Origin: Aradus depressus | Lineage: Eukaryota; Arthropoda; Insecta; Hemiptera; Aradidae | DNA: 64,000 nt | NCBI GenBank assembly: GCA_963662175.1 | Contig: OY759225.1 | Location: 13,013,601 to 13,077,600 of the forward strand | Direction of reading: 5' to 3' | In this document: in pieces, positions 42,491 to 52,444 of the stretch | Layout of the letters: every line of letters starts with the position of its first letter | Numbering within the stretch: the stretch's first letter is position 1 | Notes under the pieces: generated by a model | Seen by the model: the letters and a program-made list of their open reading frames with translations, nothing else | What the model was told of the DNA's origin: nothing | Database searches by the model: none | Program-made: the position numbers and the translations under genes

Positions 42491-42754
42491 TGTTTTTTGA
42501 TTTTTTCGCTCTTTGCAAAAGCAGTGTTGTTGAACCGTTTAGGCTGAGTCACGTCTTCACTTGCATTTTTTTTATCTTTTTGGGCGAAAATACCACCTAT
42601 AGTCTTCTTCGACCCTCTGCATAAGAGTAAATGTGTGTGGTGTATTCATCGTATGCAAATGATCAATGAGGTGCCACGCTGAAGAATAATAGAGTATTGT
42701 TTTCTAAGACCGGGTCACGCAGACCTCAAACCATCCAAAAATAGATAGTTGTCG

Positions 42755-42850
42755 ATTATGTCATCTATCGATTTATATTCAAATATCGATCCCTTATATA
42801 TTATGTAATATCGATTAGTATTCAGAGATATATCCCTCGATATAGATGGC
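42755..42850. repeat. ATCGAT-rich cluster
   Basis: ATCTATCGATTTATATTC, AATATCGATCCC, AATATCGATTAG and CCTCGATATAGATGG within 95 bp; same type as 16140-16235. Confidence 0.4.
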
Positions 42851-43204
42851 AGTGGGGATGTCTGGCACCAGAACACGTCCCGCTTTCCGGTGTAACGCTT
42901 CCTTCGTCTTCTACGACAGTGCTCTTTCATTAATTTTTTTTTAGTTTTAGTTTAGTGAATGTGCGTTTTTTTTTTCTTACAAATTATTTTTCCATGTGTT
43001 CACACTTTTTTTATGAACAAAATTGGAGTGAACTGGACATCGAAGGTAAAATTCATTTTTTCATGTGTTCGTTTGACAAGAATTTTTTTGGAACTGACAA
43101 AGTTCTGTCGGAAAAGAAATTTTTTTGTCTCCACAGAAACTTTTTTTTAATTTGTTTGACTCATAAGTTAACGTATTACAATTGTTTATAACTGGTGAGC
43201 TTTC

Positions 43205-43640
43205 AATGTAAAAAAAATATATATATTTAACCGAAAACGCCCTCTTCACTTGGAATAGTCTGCCGTAGTGAATAAATGGTTATATGCAGTTATCTCGTAA
43301 ATAATTCCTCAAAGAAGTAGATTAATTTGATTTAACCGAGAACATACACAGTTTACGAGATACCAAGAAACCTACATCTTTATAATTCCGATAGTATTAG
43401 AGATCATCACAGTAAACTTAACTCATGTATGGTTAATAATTAGATTAGCTAAGTGTGGTCAATAATTAGGTAAATGATGGGGAATGATTAGGTAACTAAG
43501 GGAAAATCCAAGAAAGGATTAACAATATTCATTTTCATTCACTCCTATGTATTTAGAAGGTATATGATTAATAATGATGCAAATATAATTTATTTATTCC
43601 AGAAACTGGATTTACACGATTAATGCAAAAGTAAAAAAAG
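43205..43640 (+). repeat. Repeat D, copy 1
   Basis: Segment X (AACCGAAAACGCCCTCTTC, GCAGTTATCTCG, CCTCAAAGAAGTAGATTAA) is followed by segment Y (GGTAAATGATGGGGAATGAT, CAAGAAAGGATTAACAATAT, GATTTACACGATTAATGC). The second copy at 59700-60175 has Y inverted and placed before X. Confidence 0.7.
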
Positions 43641-43799
43641 TGCTTCTTTCGATGCTCTGGTGGACATGAGCCTGACTTTAAAATAAGAGTCATAAATTTT
43701 GCCTACTCAGGTTTAGTTTCCATGGGTACGGTCTATAACAAGTACCTCACATAGCACAGCTTCGCTTAACGTCCCATCCGAAGGACGGCGTGCTCAAAC
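43641..43799 (-). mobile_element. SINE1, diverged fragment
   Basis: GCTCTGGTGGACATGAGCC to AAGGACGGCGTGCTCAAACC, with the Y segment of repeat D directly at its tail side. Confidence 0.65.
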
Positions 43800-43879
43800 C
43801 TCTGATTCCTAAGGCTAGCTCCTATGGGATATTTCTCGCCTTCCTATAAGTCTCTCACTCTATTGGACAGATTGTTACT

Positions 43880-44175
43880 CTCAGTTGGAACATAAGTTTT
43901 GAACGGAATTTCATGTTTTCTGACCGCTAAAAAAAAAAAAAAAAAAGAACACTTCTAACTATGTGTCTGTGAAAATCCGTGTGATGAATGTATCGACACG
44001 AAATTTAGAATGAAAATTTAGGAGCTCCTACGTAAGTCAACTATTGAATATTTGCGTTAACGGTCGATTCGTAAATCGCCAGTGAATCATCGACTACTTT
44101 TTTTTTTCACACTTGGAATCAGGTGTTCGGCAAACATGAAATTCCGTTGAAAACACAACATCGAATTTGTTACCT
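43880..44175. repeat. Repeat B, mixed orientation
   Basis: ACGGAATTTCATGTTTTC (plus), ATGAATGTATCGACACGAAA, CGCCAGTGAATCATCGAC, then GGAATCAGGTGTTCGG and ATTCCGTTGAAAAC (minus). 44176-44620 after it is unassigned. Confidence 0.6.
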
Positions 44176-44690
44176 TCGTATAGCTTGGAAAGAAAAAAAC
44201 AAAAAAACCATGGCTAATGTGATCCGAGTACTAGGTATCCAAACTCAAAAGTAACAGTGATCGTTGAGATAACATCTCAGCCCTCCGGCTGCTATGCTAA
44301 TCTCAATCTTGAATCCCTTGCTATCATCTTCAAATTATTTCAAGATATTTATTTTTTTATAACTTTTATTCCCACTAAAACATTTTCACCTTCAGAATTT
44401 CTGATAGGGATAGTATGTAAAAAGATCTAGAGTTGAAATACCATGATTTTAAACACCATTTTAATAATCGGTGGGGTGTTTATGTCAATGTTTGGGCACC
44501 GTTAGAGTGGCTAGTCTACAGAGCTCAAGATCCGCCAGTTTGGAAGTTGAGCTGAGTAAATTTGAGTCGGTAAAGAACTATGAAAACTGACATAATTGCA
44601 GAGATATTGTGAAATAATTCAAATGGACTTGAAAAATAAAATAAAACTGGTTTATTTAATATGTTGTCTAATTTCACTAACTATATATAC

Positions 44691-44728
44691 ATGGGAGTAC
44701 TTTCGGTATTTCTACCATCCTCAGCCAA
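44691..44728 (-). ncRNA. Hammerhead candidate, PLE-d palindrome left arm
   Basis: Minus strand: UUGG, CUGAGGA (variable position G), stem II GGUA/UACC with GNRA loop GAAA, GAAA, stem III AGUACU, C, CCAU. Relative to 25094-25131, loop and variable base differ but pairing is kept. Confidence 0.75.
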
Positions 44729-44773
44729 AAGCATAAGAGATAAGACTGATCTTAAGTCTTATCTCTTATGCTT

Positions 44774-44811
44774 TTGGCTGAGGATGGTAGAAATACCGAA
44801 AGTACTCCCAT
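44774..44811 (+). ncRNA. Hammerhead candidate, PLE-d palindrome right arm
   Basis: Exact mirror of the left-arm motif: UUGG 44774-44777, core 44778-44784, AGUACU 44801-44806, predicted cleavage after C44807. Confidence 0.75.
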
Positions 44812-44883
44812 GTATATATAGTTAGTGAAATTAGACAACATATTAAATAAACCAGTTTTATTTTATTTTTCAAGTCCAGGTAA

Positions 44884-44951
44884 AGAACTAGTCGAGCTCA
44901 TGTCCATCAGAGCGACAAACGAGCGCTCTGGTAGTAGGCAATATGACCTCA
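44884..44951 (+). mobile_element. SINE1 3' fragment
   Basis: GTCGAGCTCATGTCCATC to GGCAATATGACCTCATC. Confidence 0.6.
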
Positions 44952-45019
44952 TCTCGATCTGTGTCGATATAGTGACAACGATTGATATATTGATGTAACA
45001 TCGGCAGACAAGAGGTATG

Positions 45020-45459
45020 CAGTGCTGGATTAAGTCTATTCGATGCCCAAAGCATTTTGAGCTTATGGTGCCCCTGTCTCACTATTGATATGGTTAACGT
45101 CTTACTTATGTTGGCAAGTTCAATAATAAAGCCCGATTGAACAAAACGAAAACAAAATTAACTAAGCGAGAAAATAAGAAAATAAATTTTTCCAAAATTA
45201 ATTTATTAAAACATTAAATTTCTCATTCTTCCATCATATATCTGCACTTCTTACTCAGTATCATCACAATCAGGATTTGATATTTGGTCTTCCATCCTAA
45301 GTTTATGGAAGGGTATGAAAAAAATTATGTGACCTATAAATCTTTTTAAATTTAACATATTAGATTCATTTTTAATTAAAAATAATAGCGGATTTGGTGC
45401 CCCCGAGACGTGATGCCCTAAACAATTGCTTAGTTTGATTATAGGTTAATCCGGCACTG
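45020..45459. mobile_element. hAT MITE, perfect 8-bp target duplication
   Basis: Termini CAGTGCTGGATTAA and TTAATCCGGCACTG; GAGGTATG immediately on both sides. 440 bp without transposase. Contains the motif GGTGCCCC(T/C)G near each end. Confidence 0.92.
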
Positions 45460-45730
45460 GAGGTATGTTAAGGTCAGTGTGAAGAGTTTTGTTGGAGATG
45501 TAATAAGGAGCATTGGCTGTTTTACGAAGGATTTTGGATTGAAAGGATTGGATGCGCTGGAGATTGGATGCCTTAGCAGAACCCCAGAAGTCCGTAAGTT
45601 CACATAGGTTTGAATACTGAGTTGTATATAAATCGTTTTGTTTTCAAAGTTAATTTGTATCTTTTGTCTAGTAGTCTTAGTAACAGTTTATGTCGTATGT
45701 TCATATCTTGTCTTATATGTCTCGTGTGAG

Positions 45731-46462
45731 CAGGCCCGGATTTAGAAATTTGCCGCCCCTAGGCAGTTGCGAAAATTGCCGCCCCTAGGCAATTGCGAAA
45801 ATTGCCGCCCCCCCCCCCCCGCCCCTCAAAACTTCCTCAATGGTGGAATAAGTTTGGTACGAAAAGTTTTTCAATAAATAATATGCACCGGTCTGAGTGC
45901 AAATATTTTATTTTATTATTGTCAGTATCCTTATAATCATGAAGTATATGACATCATTCAACAATTACCATTATGTATGCGATTTTTTTTTGTAGAGAAA
46001 TTATTGCTTATTGGTTAAAATTTTTACGTCTCGATTTTCGGATGGCAAACTCATCGATAATGGAATCAAAATCTAAAGACATAAGCAAATCTGACTCTAT
46101 AGTTAACAAAGCGAGTGCGTTTAATCGTTCTGCAACCAGTTTTGATCTCAAGTAGTTTTTCACTCGCCGCAGTACGGAAAATGATCGTTCAGCGCTACAA
46201 TTTGATAATAAGATGATTTTCGATACAGAAACTTATCGAATATTCGATATTAGGCCAATATCGAGACTTATATAAATCGATTCTTTTCTCGATTCGGGCA
46301 TTTTTCACTTATAATGCTGGTACGCGTGCCAAAGAAATAGACGAGAAATTCAATTACCACGAATATAACAAGTTTTCAAAGTTTGCGCCCAAATATGCCG
46401 CCCTTCAATTCTTGCCGCCCTAGGCAACTGCCTACTCTGTCTGCATGGTAAATCCGGGCCTG
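45731..46462 (-). mobile_element. hAT element, 8-bp target duplication
   Basis: Termini CAGGCCCGGATTTA and TAAATCCGGGCCTG are flanked by CGTGTGAG/TGTGTGAG (7 of 8). GCCGCCCCTAGGC and GCCGCCCTAGGC motifs lie near the two ends. It encodes the last part of a hAT transposase on the minus strand. Confidence 0.92.
46008..46210 (-). pseudogene. hAT transposase C-terminus
   Basis: Minus-strand frame to a stop at 46008: SNCSAERSFSVLRRVKNYLR, SKLVAERLNALALLTIESDL, LMSLDFDSIIDEFAIRKSRR, KNFNQ. AERSFS.LRR.K..LR and RLN.LALL.IE are the hAT dimerisation motifs (ZMYM-like hAT subgroup, from memory). No internal stops remain in this stretch; the N-terminal zinc finger and DDE parts are deleted. Confidence 0.85.
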
Positions 46463-47034
46463 TGTGTGAGGATTCCAAGTTAGTCGTTTGTCTAAAGTTT
46501 GTTTAAAGAGATGGGATTGTTGTTAAGATACACTGGGCAGGAGGTATTTGTTTGAGAAAGACATTGTGAACTGAATTCTTGTCGTTTACCTTCACTCTTC
46601 ACTTTTTGTAACAGGACTGAAGGGATATCGATGTTCTTGGAGGCGTCTTAAGGATAAGAATAGGTCGGCGCTGGGGATATAAAGCGGTCAATTCTGCCCT
46701 GGTACAGATATGCAGCCAGGCGGGAAAATAGTAAAGGAAATGAAATAATAATAAGAAAATTAGTTCTTAGAGATCCTGAATGCAGGAGGAAAAACCTGTT
46801 TCTTGGTAACAAGGAGGCTGCTTCTATCTGTTAAAACAGATAAATTGTACACAAATTGAGGATGTACTTCCGTCTGAGTCCGCAATTTCAAATCTATATT
46901 TCAGTCCCTCCAATTTTTAAAAACTAAAATGATACCAATTACAGAAGAACAGGATAAAGGAATATACACACACTAAAGGAAATATAAACTCCAAACACTA
47001 CTTGTCAATATTTTCACTATATTGGTCAAAATTA

Positions 47035-47072
47035 CACGACTATAGTTTCGCCTCTTACGGCATTATCAAGTG
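47035..47072 (-). ncRNA. Decayed hammerhead-like motif, family f
   Basis: Minus strand: stem I CAC, UUGAUAA (two transitions from CUGAUGA), stem II GCC/GGC with loop GUAAGA, GAAA, stem III ACUAUAGU (perfect palindrome), C, stem I GUG. Everything but two core bases fits. 46740-47030 before it is unassigned. Confidence 0.45.
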
Positions 47073-47245
47073 AACTCAACAGAGAGTACTGTTGAACTAA
47101 CACAAGGCAGGACAAACAATGTCATAAATTAGACATGTGACAAGAAAGTAAATGTAAACAATAATAGATGTTTGCTAGCGACTGTAGAATTCAAAATTCT
47201 GGGGGTATTGAGGGTCAGTCAATGATGAAAACAACCTATTCAAAT

Positions 47246-47282
47246 GCCAACGTTTCGATATATTTCATATCATCATCAGGGC
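47246..47282 (-). ncRNA. Hammerhead candidate, PLE-e left copy
   Basis: Minus strand: stem I GCC, CUGAUGA, stem II GAUAU/AUAUC with loop GAAAU, GAAA, stem III ACGU (palindrome), U, stem I GGC. Core complete; stem III only four bases. Confidence 0.7.
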
Positions 47283-47618
47283 CTAACAAAAACAAGACAA
47301 AACCTCAAGACAACCCAAAACCTCAAATACTGTCAATTTTCGCACTGATACCAATAACCTGAGCAACATTTATGCCAATTTGCTTCAAAACTGCTGAATC
47401 CATAGTTCTGTCTCCAATTATATTTAAAATATAAAACTGTCTGTTTCAGTGTCTACATTCACCGAGTTTATTTATAGATTAATTTCATTGTGTGTCTATT
47501 TATTCTTTATTATGTATTAATTCATTTTTGGTTAGTGTCACTTCTGTCGAAAATTCTTCATTTAATTAATAAGTTTAATTATGTTACTATTTATATAATT
47601 ATTGAGTTACTATTTATA

Positions 47619-47964
47619 GGTTAGGTTAGGTTTTATGACTCATGCCCGGGCTTTAACTACGAGGTCATATCGCCTACTACCAGAGTGCTTTTTCGTCACT
47701 CTGGTGGACATGAGCTCGAGTCTACTGTGGGAGTCCTAAATTTTGCCTACCCTAAATTTTAATTCATCTAGGGTAGGGGTCTTTAACGAGTACCTGACAT
47801 CGTACAGGCTCGGGACCATCGCTTAACGTCCCATCCGAAGGACGGCGTGCTTAAGTTTATTTTACCTCCCAGATAAAATAAACTAAGGGCCTCGGTCGGG
47901 TTACGAACCCACGACCTTGAGGTCAGAAGTCAAGCACGCATACCACTGAGCTACCGGCGCCCTC
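47619..47964 (-). mobile_element. SINE1, full length with target duplication
   Basis: Inserted in PLE-e. GTTACTATTTATA (13 bp) flanks both tail (GGTTAGGTTAGG) and head (GCGCCCTC). The body is nearly identical to 38894-39239. Confidence 0.94.
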
Positions 47965-48375
47965 GTTACTATTTATATAATTATTGAGTTTTATTTATTT
48001 ATTTATTTTTTTTTTTTTTTGTAACATAGTAAAATATCTGTTAGCCAGTAGTTAGTTCTCTACAAATTTAAGTACCGTTAACTGGGGTTTTCCCCGGATT
48101 TATTATCTGTTACCCTCTACCCTTCTGTACCCTTAGTTGAACGTAAGACTTCACAGTCTTCATGCCTTCTCCTCAACCATCTATATTCATAGTAAGTTTT
48201 CTTGTTGTTCATCAATGTGTATATGTATGTGTATGTATATGGATATATAATTATGTATTTATGTGTATGTGTGTATGTTTTGAGTGTATATTTATGTACC
48301 TATATATAATTTTAATCGATCACTCATTATATTTTTCCAATCTTGATTCCCCCATGTTTGTCTTGTTTTTGTTAG

Positions 48376-48412
48376 GCCCTGATGATGATATGAAATATAT
48401 CGAAAAGTTGGC
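48376..48412 (+). ncRNA. Hammerhead candidate, PLE-e right copy
   Basis: GCC, CUGAUGA, GAUAU/AUAUC, GAAA, then AAGUU in place of ACGUU, GGC. The C-to-A change breaks the self-complementary stem III. Confidence 0.6.
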
Positions 48413-48664
48413 ATTTGAATAGTGTTTTCATCATTGACACCCTCAATACCCCCAGAATACTGTAAACAATAATGTACAAAGGATACATTACAACATTCAA
48501 GTCTAACAGAAATATGAAACAAAACTTAATTGAATATTTAACAATATAGTCTTAATCTATTGATATATGTATAAAAAATTATTTATGTAAAATCTCTCTT
48601 TAAATAAAGCCTAGCTTTCCCCTATTTTTTCTACTCTGCAATGTCTCTATTTCCTGTATTATAC

Positions 48665-48790
48665 ATGAAATTTCATATTTAAAGTCAAAACCAAATGAAG
48701 ACATAGCCTATGAAATTTCAGCGATATTAGCCGAAGGGGAGGAGCGGGACAGAGGGAGGGCTCTTGAAATGTCTGATACATTACATAATA
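48665..48790 (+). repeat. Repeat B module
   Basis: ATGAAATTTCATATTTAAAG, AATTTCAGCGATATTAGCCG and AGGGGAGGAGCGGGAC. Confidence 0.55.
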
Positions 48791-49577
48791 ATAATAATCT
48801 TTATTCCATTTGAAATAAAATACATTTCATTGGAAGGAGTTCAGCCAGCCTTCTTAAATAAAATTGAAAGATATGAAAAAGAATATACAAGTGAGAATAA
48901 ATTTAAAAAAAAATAAGCTAAGAATAAGCTACAGTGAAAAAAAAGAAAAGAAAATTGACATGGTTAAGTATTGTGATGAAATAACTATATTTAAAAAATG
49001 GATAAATATGGAAATACAAATTAAAAAATTGCTTCCTCTTGACTTTTGAAATAAGACAATCAAAAATAATATTTAAAACTATATTACAATAAATCCTGAG
49101 AATAGAAAAAAACTAAAAAAATAATAAAACACGTTCACATAAAAAATTGGAAAACAAAGAATGCAACATTATTGCTTATATAGATCCCAATCTCTTAGCA
49201 AGGGTTGACCTTACTGGTCCACACATAAACGGTATATACATATATACATTACATAACTGCTCCTATACATTGTACAGTTGAGGATGCAATAAAATGTGTT
49301 GAACCTGAAATTGACCTATAGAACCCTTTCACGTGTGGACATTGAACTCACTTGACTCAAACCTTTTTAAGTTCACCATCTATTGGGTAATAGGTGAACT
49401 GGTTGTATTACATAAAAAAAAAAGTTGTGAAATTTCAATCCTAAAAAATTATTGGATCAAAAAAATTCTTTCATACACACAAAATATCACTTATTTATTC
49501 AAGTGTGTTGTAGTTACAGGAATAAAAATTCTTTATACATCAAAATTCTTCGTATATCGAAATTTTTTTGAGTGCTT
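48791..49577. other. Unassigned AT-rich stretch
   Basis: AATAATAATAATCTTTATTCC at 48787 resembles the trinucleotide tail of a minus-strand LINE, but no coding part follows. The rest is AT-rich without recognisable genes. Confidence 0.4.
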
Positions 49578-49710
49578 TCATATCGCCTCCTACTACTAGA
49601 GCGCTTTTTCATCTCTCTGGTGGACATGAGCCCAACCCATATGGGAGTTCTAAATTGTGTGTCCCATCCGAAGGACGACGTGCTCAAGGTTTTTTCACCT
49701 TCCAGATAAA
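49578..49710 (-). mobile_element. SINE1, diverged subfamily with deletion
   Basis: TCATATCGCCTCCTACTAC, GGTGGACATGAGCCC, then a jump to GTCCCATCCGAAGGACG and CTCAAGGTTTTTTCACC, the same variant as 31149-31423. Confidence 0.65.
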
Positions 49711-49796
49711 ATGTTAAATAAATGTATTTTTCTTCCTTTGTATTTATTTTCTTTCCAAATATCTTTTAAGTAGAATATCTGTCAAATTTTCCTTTG

Positions 49797-49905
49797 AAAA
49801 ATGAGTTATACTACAAATAATTGTGATATAATAAATGAGTTATACTACAAATAATTGTGATATAATAAATGAGTTATACTACAAATAATTGTGATATAAT
49901 AAATG
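49797..49905. repeat. Tandem repeat, 34-bp unit, about 3 copies
   Basis: AATGAGTTATACTACAAATA plus TTGTGATATAAT repeated exactly at 49801, 49835 and 49869. Confidence 0.92.
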
Positions 49906-50153
49906 ATTCAACGAATTCAAACCGACATTTTAAGATGGTTTAAGGTTTTCGGATTGTATTTCGAAAATTGAGCGACCTGCAAAAAATCGGATTTCATGTA
50001 ATGTGTGTCTCTCAGTTTTCTCTCCAACTTTTATCTGCAGAGATTTTCGATTAGGTTATAAATGTAAGCAGTATTTTATCAAATGTCCTTTGGATTCAAA
50101 GAAAGCGGTCTTCATTATCTTTCGATTTCGGCCAAAATCTAATCAGATCTATC

Positions 50154-50260
50154 GATCGCGGGTTCGAAACCTGGGCGAGACTTAGGTTTTTTTTATCTTA
50201 AACCCTTGAGCACACCGTCCGTCGGATGGAACGTTAAACGATGGCCCTGAGCCTACCATC
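50154..50260 (+). mobile_element. SINE1, diverged fragment
   Basis: GATCGCGGGTTCGAAACC (B box), CACACCGTCCGTCGGATGG, CGTTAAACGATGGCC. 50265-50840 after it is unassigned. Confidence 0.6.
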
Positions 50261-50844
50261 CACGATCTTGCGCCTGCCCTGTTTATCAGCTATGTTTAAT
50301 ATTGTTGTTATGTGTTATAGATGGTGTTGTAAAGGGACGCAAGGCAGCTAATGGTGTTGTCAACAGAGCCGATGACAAACTCTCCACACTTTCCAGGTAT
50401 GACAACATTCTAAGTTTAAAGGGAGACTGAAAATAGTTGAAATTAGGAAGGAAATCGGCTACGGCGCTGCATAGAGTGAAATTATTTCGGGGGGGCCTGG
50501 CTACGCCACTGATTTGGATGTAGGGATGGACGATAGTCAATAGTTTCAACGATAGTCGTTTAGGGCAGATATTCAGGATATTCCACTGCTCCATTTAGCT
50601 TCATAACAACGATTAGCAGAAGTCAAATCACGTCTTGGTGAGTTCTCAGGCCCAGAGTATGTCTTGTTTTTATTTGTGCGTTCGAGGTCTTGAATAGCTA
50701 AACGTGCAACCGGATTTCGAACGTTGAGAATATATTTGAAATTCTGCAGCCAATTCAAATCCCAACCGAAAATTCAAAGAATGGAACATGTTATTAACTA
50801 TTCAAAGGTTAGCTAATATACGAATAACGCAACAAGAACAAAAA

Positions 50845-51172
50845 ATAATTGGTGAATCATCGTCAGTGTACTTTCACAGAACGAATCATCCAACTAACTT
50901 TTAATAATTGGTGAATCATCGTCAGTGTACTTTCACAGAACGAATCATCCAACTAACTTTTAATAATTGGTGAATCATCGTCAGTGTACTTTCACAGAAC
51001 GAATCATCCAACTAACTTTTAATAATTGGTGAATCATCGTCAGTGTACTTTCACAGAACGAATCATCCAACTAACTTTTAATTATTTAATGTCCACAGAG
51101 ACTCCTAAATGTCCACAGAGACTCCTAAATGTCCACAGAGACTCCTAAATGTCCACAGAGACTCCTAAATCC
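50845..51172 (-). repeat. Two tandem arrays made from repeat B ends
   Basis: 50845-51080: four identical 59-bp units (GGTGAATCATCGTCAGTGTA, TTTCACAGAACGAATC). 51090-51172: four 20-bp units (TGTCCACAGAGACTCCTAAA). Both sequences are neighbouring parts of the B terminus (cf. 63070-63095), amplified in place without losing their order. Confidence 0.9.
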
Positions 51173-51486
51173 TTATATGTATTAAACTCTGCGTCGATAA
51201 ATTCATTCTTACATCTACCTAATTTAAATTATTCCATCTTATGGAGGATGAAAGGGGGATAAAAATATCAATTGAATAAATAATTGTTCTTTCAAATCGA
51301 ACTTATATTTTATAGAAATAACGTTTTCTGTCGAAAATAATTGCATTAAGTTTAACACATGGCAAGAATAATAACACATTAATTCAAGTTCAAAAACACT
51401 TATTGTAGATTATCAAAAAACAATCAAGTAGGTACAATGGCATTAGATCCAACAATTATTTTGTAACTATCCGCTTAGGAGAGGTA

Positions 51487-51963
51487 AATTTATCTCTTGA
51501 TGAAAAATTGGTTCTCCGCGTCCGTTGCGAGGGGAAAAAAAATACATTTTTTTCCTATACTTCGGGCCGGGACATCGCAAAATTGTCCGTTGGAGAGAGG
51601 TGTCCGTAAAGACGGGGGTAAAAATACATTGTTTTCATATACCGTAAGATGTCCGTAAAGAGGGGGGCAAAAATACATTGGTTTCCTATACTTCGGGCCG
51701 GAACATCGCAAAATTGTCCTTAAGATGTCCGTTGGAGAGGAGTGTCCGTAAAGAGGGGGAGGGGGGGGGGGGGGGGGGGCAAAAATACATTGTTTTCCTA
51801 TACTTCGGGCCGGGACATCGCAAAATTGTCCGTAAGGAGAGGTGTCCGTAAAGAAGGGGGCAAAAATACATTGCTTTCCTATACTTCGGGCCCGGACATC
51901 GCAAATTTGTCTTTAGGTTGTCCGTTGGAGAGGGGTGTCCATAAAGCAAGGGTTTTACTTTAC
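51487..51963 (-). mobile_element. Pogo-like remnant turned into a VNTR
   Basis: Right end GCAAGGGTTTTACTTTAC relates to the terminus at 31434. The interior has five partial repeats of CAAAAATACATTG, TACTTCGGGCCGGGACATCG, CAAAATTGTCC, GTTGGAGAGG and GTGTCCGTAAAGA, including a G18 run at about 51761. 51175-51486 before it has no recognised feature. Confidence 0.65.
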
Positions 51964-51964
51964 T

Positions 51965-52440
51965 AACATTGTTACAATGATGGACCTAGCCTCGAATCCT
52001 AGATCAACAATGAATTTATGAAATGACCTATAGTTAATCATAAATAATGCAATTGATAATAATATTTCTGTATCTCTTTTTACCATTTGCCGTTCTACAT
52101 TTTTCAAAAGGACTAATAATTTTCTAATAAATCAAAAAAGAGATTGCAAAATCCAACTTTAGTATAATTTACGACATCATGTAGGATGGAAGACGTTAAT
52201 TACATCAATGGAAACTGAACACCATTCATGAAAGATTTCTTTAATGAAAAATGATTGTAATCTTTTAGCCGAGGAAAATTATGAGGTACATCATTGACTT
52301 TATTTATTTTATAACCATAAATCATTTTAACGCAGGTTGGAAACATTTATTGTGCAAAACGGAAATTAGCATAAATATATAATTTGTCATAAATGTCCAA
52401 CGATTCATTTCTGCCAGAATAATGGTGCTCCATTTCGCTT
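51965..52440. other. Unassigned AT-rich stretch
   Basis: No feature recognised. Confidence 0.5.
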
Positions 52441-52444
52441 TTAC

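Larger units (their letters stand above)
44624..44878. mobile_element. PLE-d perfect palindrome, 124-bp arms
   Basis: 44624-44747 and 44755-44878 are exact reverse complements separated by 7 bp (GATCTTA). Each arm is the terminal part of PLE-d with a hammerhead motif, the left one on minus and the right one on plus. A transcript through it would fold into a 124-bp hairpin that masks both ribozymes. Identity of the arms implies recent formation or ongoing correction. Confidence 0.95.
44952..46735 (-). mobile_element. Jockey-like LINE fragment split by two hATs
   Basis: On the minus strand: CPVYLNNNPIS and LDKRLTWNPHT (46460-46640), [hAT 45731-46462], TRHIRQDMNIRHKLLLRLL and KASNLQRIQSFQSKILRK, APYYISNKTLHTDL (45465-45725), [hAT 45020-45459], then SCLPMLHQYINR (44950-45011). 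Removing the two hATs and one 8-bp duplication each restores collinearity with the Jockey post-RT region. Several frameshifts and stops; older than 22483-23232. Confidence 0.8.
47160..48480. mobile_element. PLE-e, inverted pair with SINE1 inside
   Basis: 47160-47320 and 48340-48480 are inverted copies (GGGGGTATTGAGGGTCAG, AACAAAAACAAGAC and complements), each with an e-type hammerhead. The interval of about 1 kb contains AT-rich sequence and a full SINE1 (47619-47964). No coding part of a PLE is visible. Confidence 0.65.
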
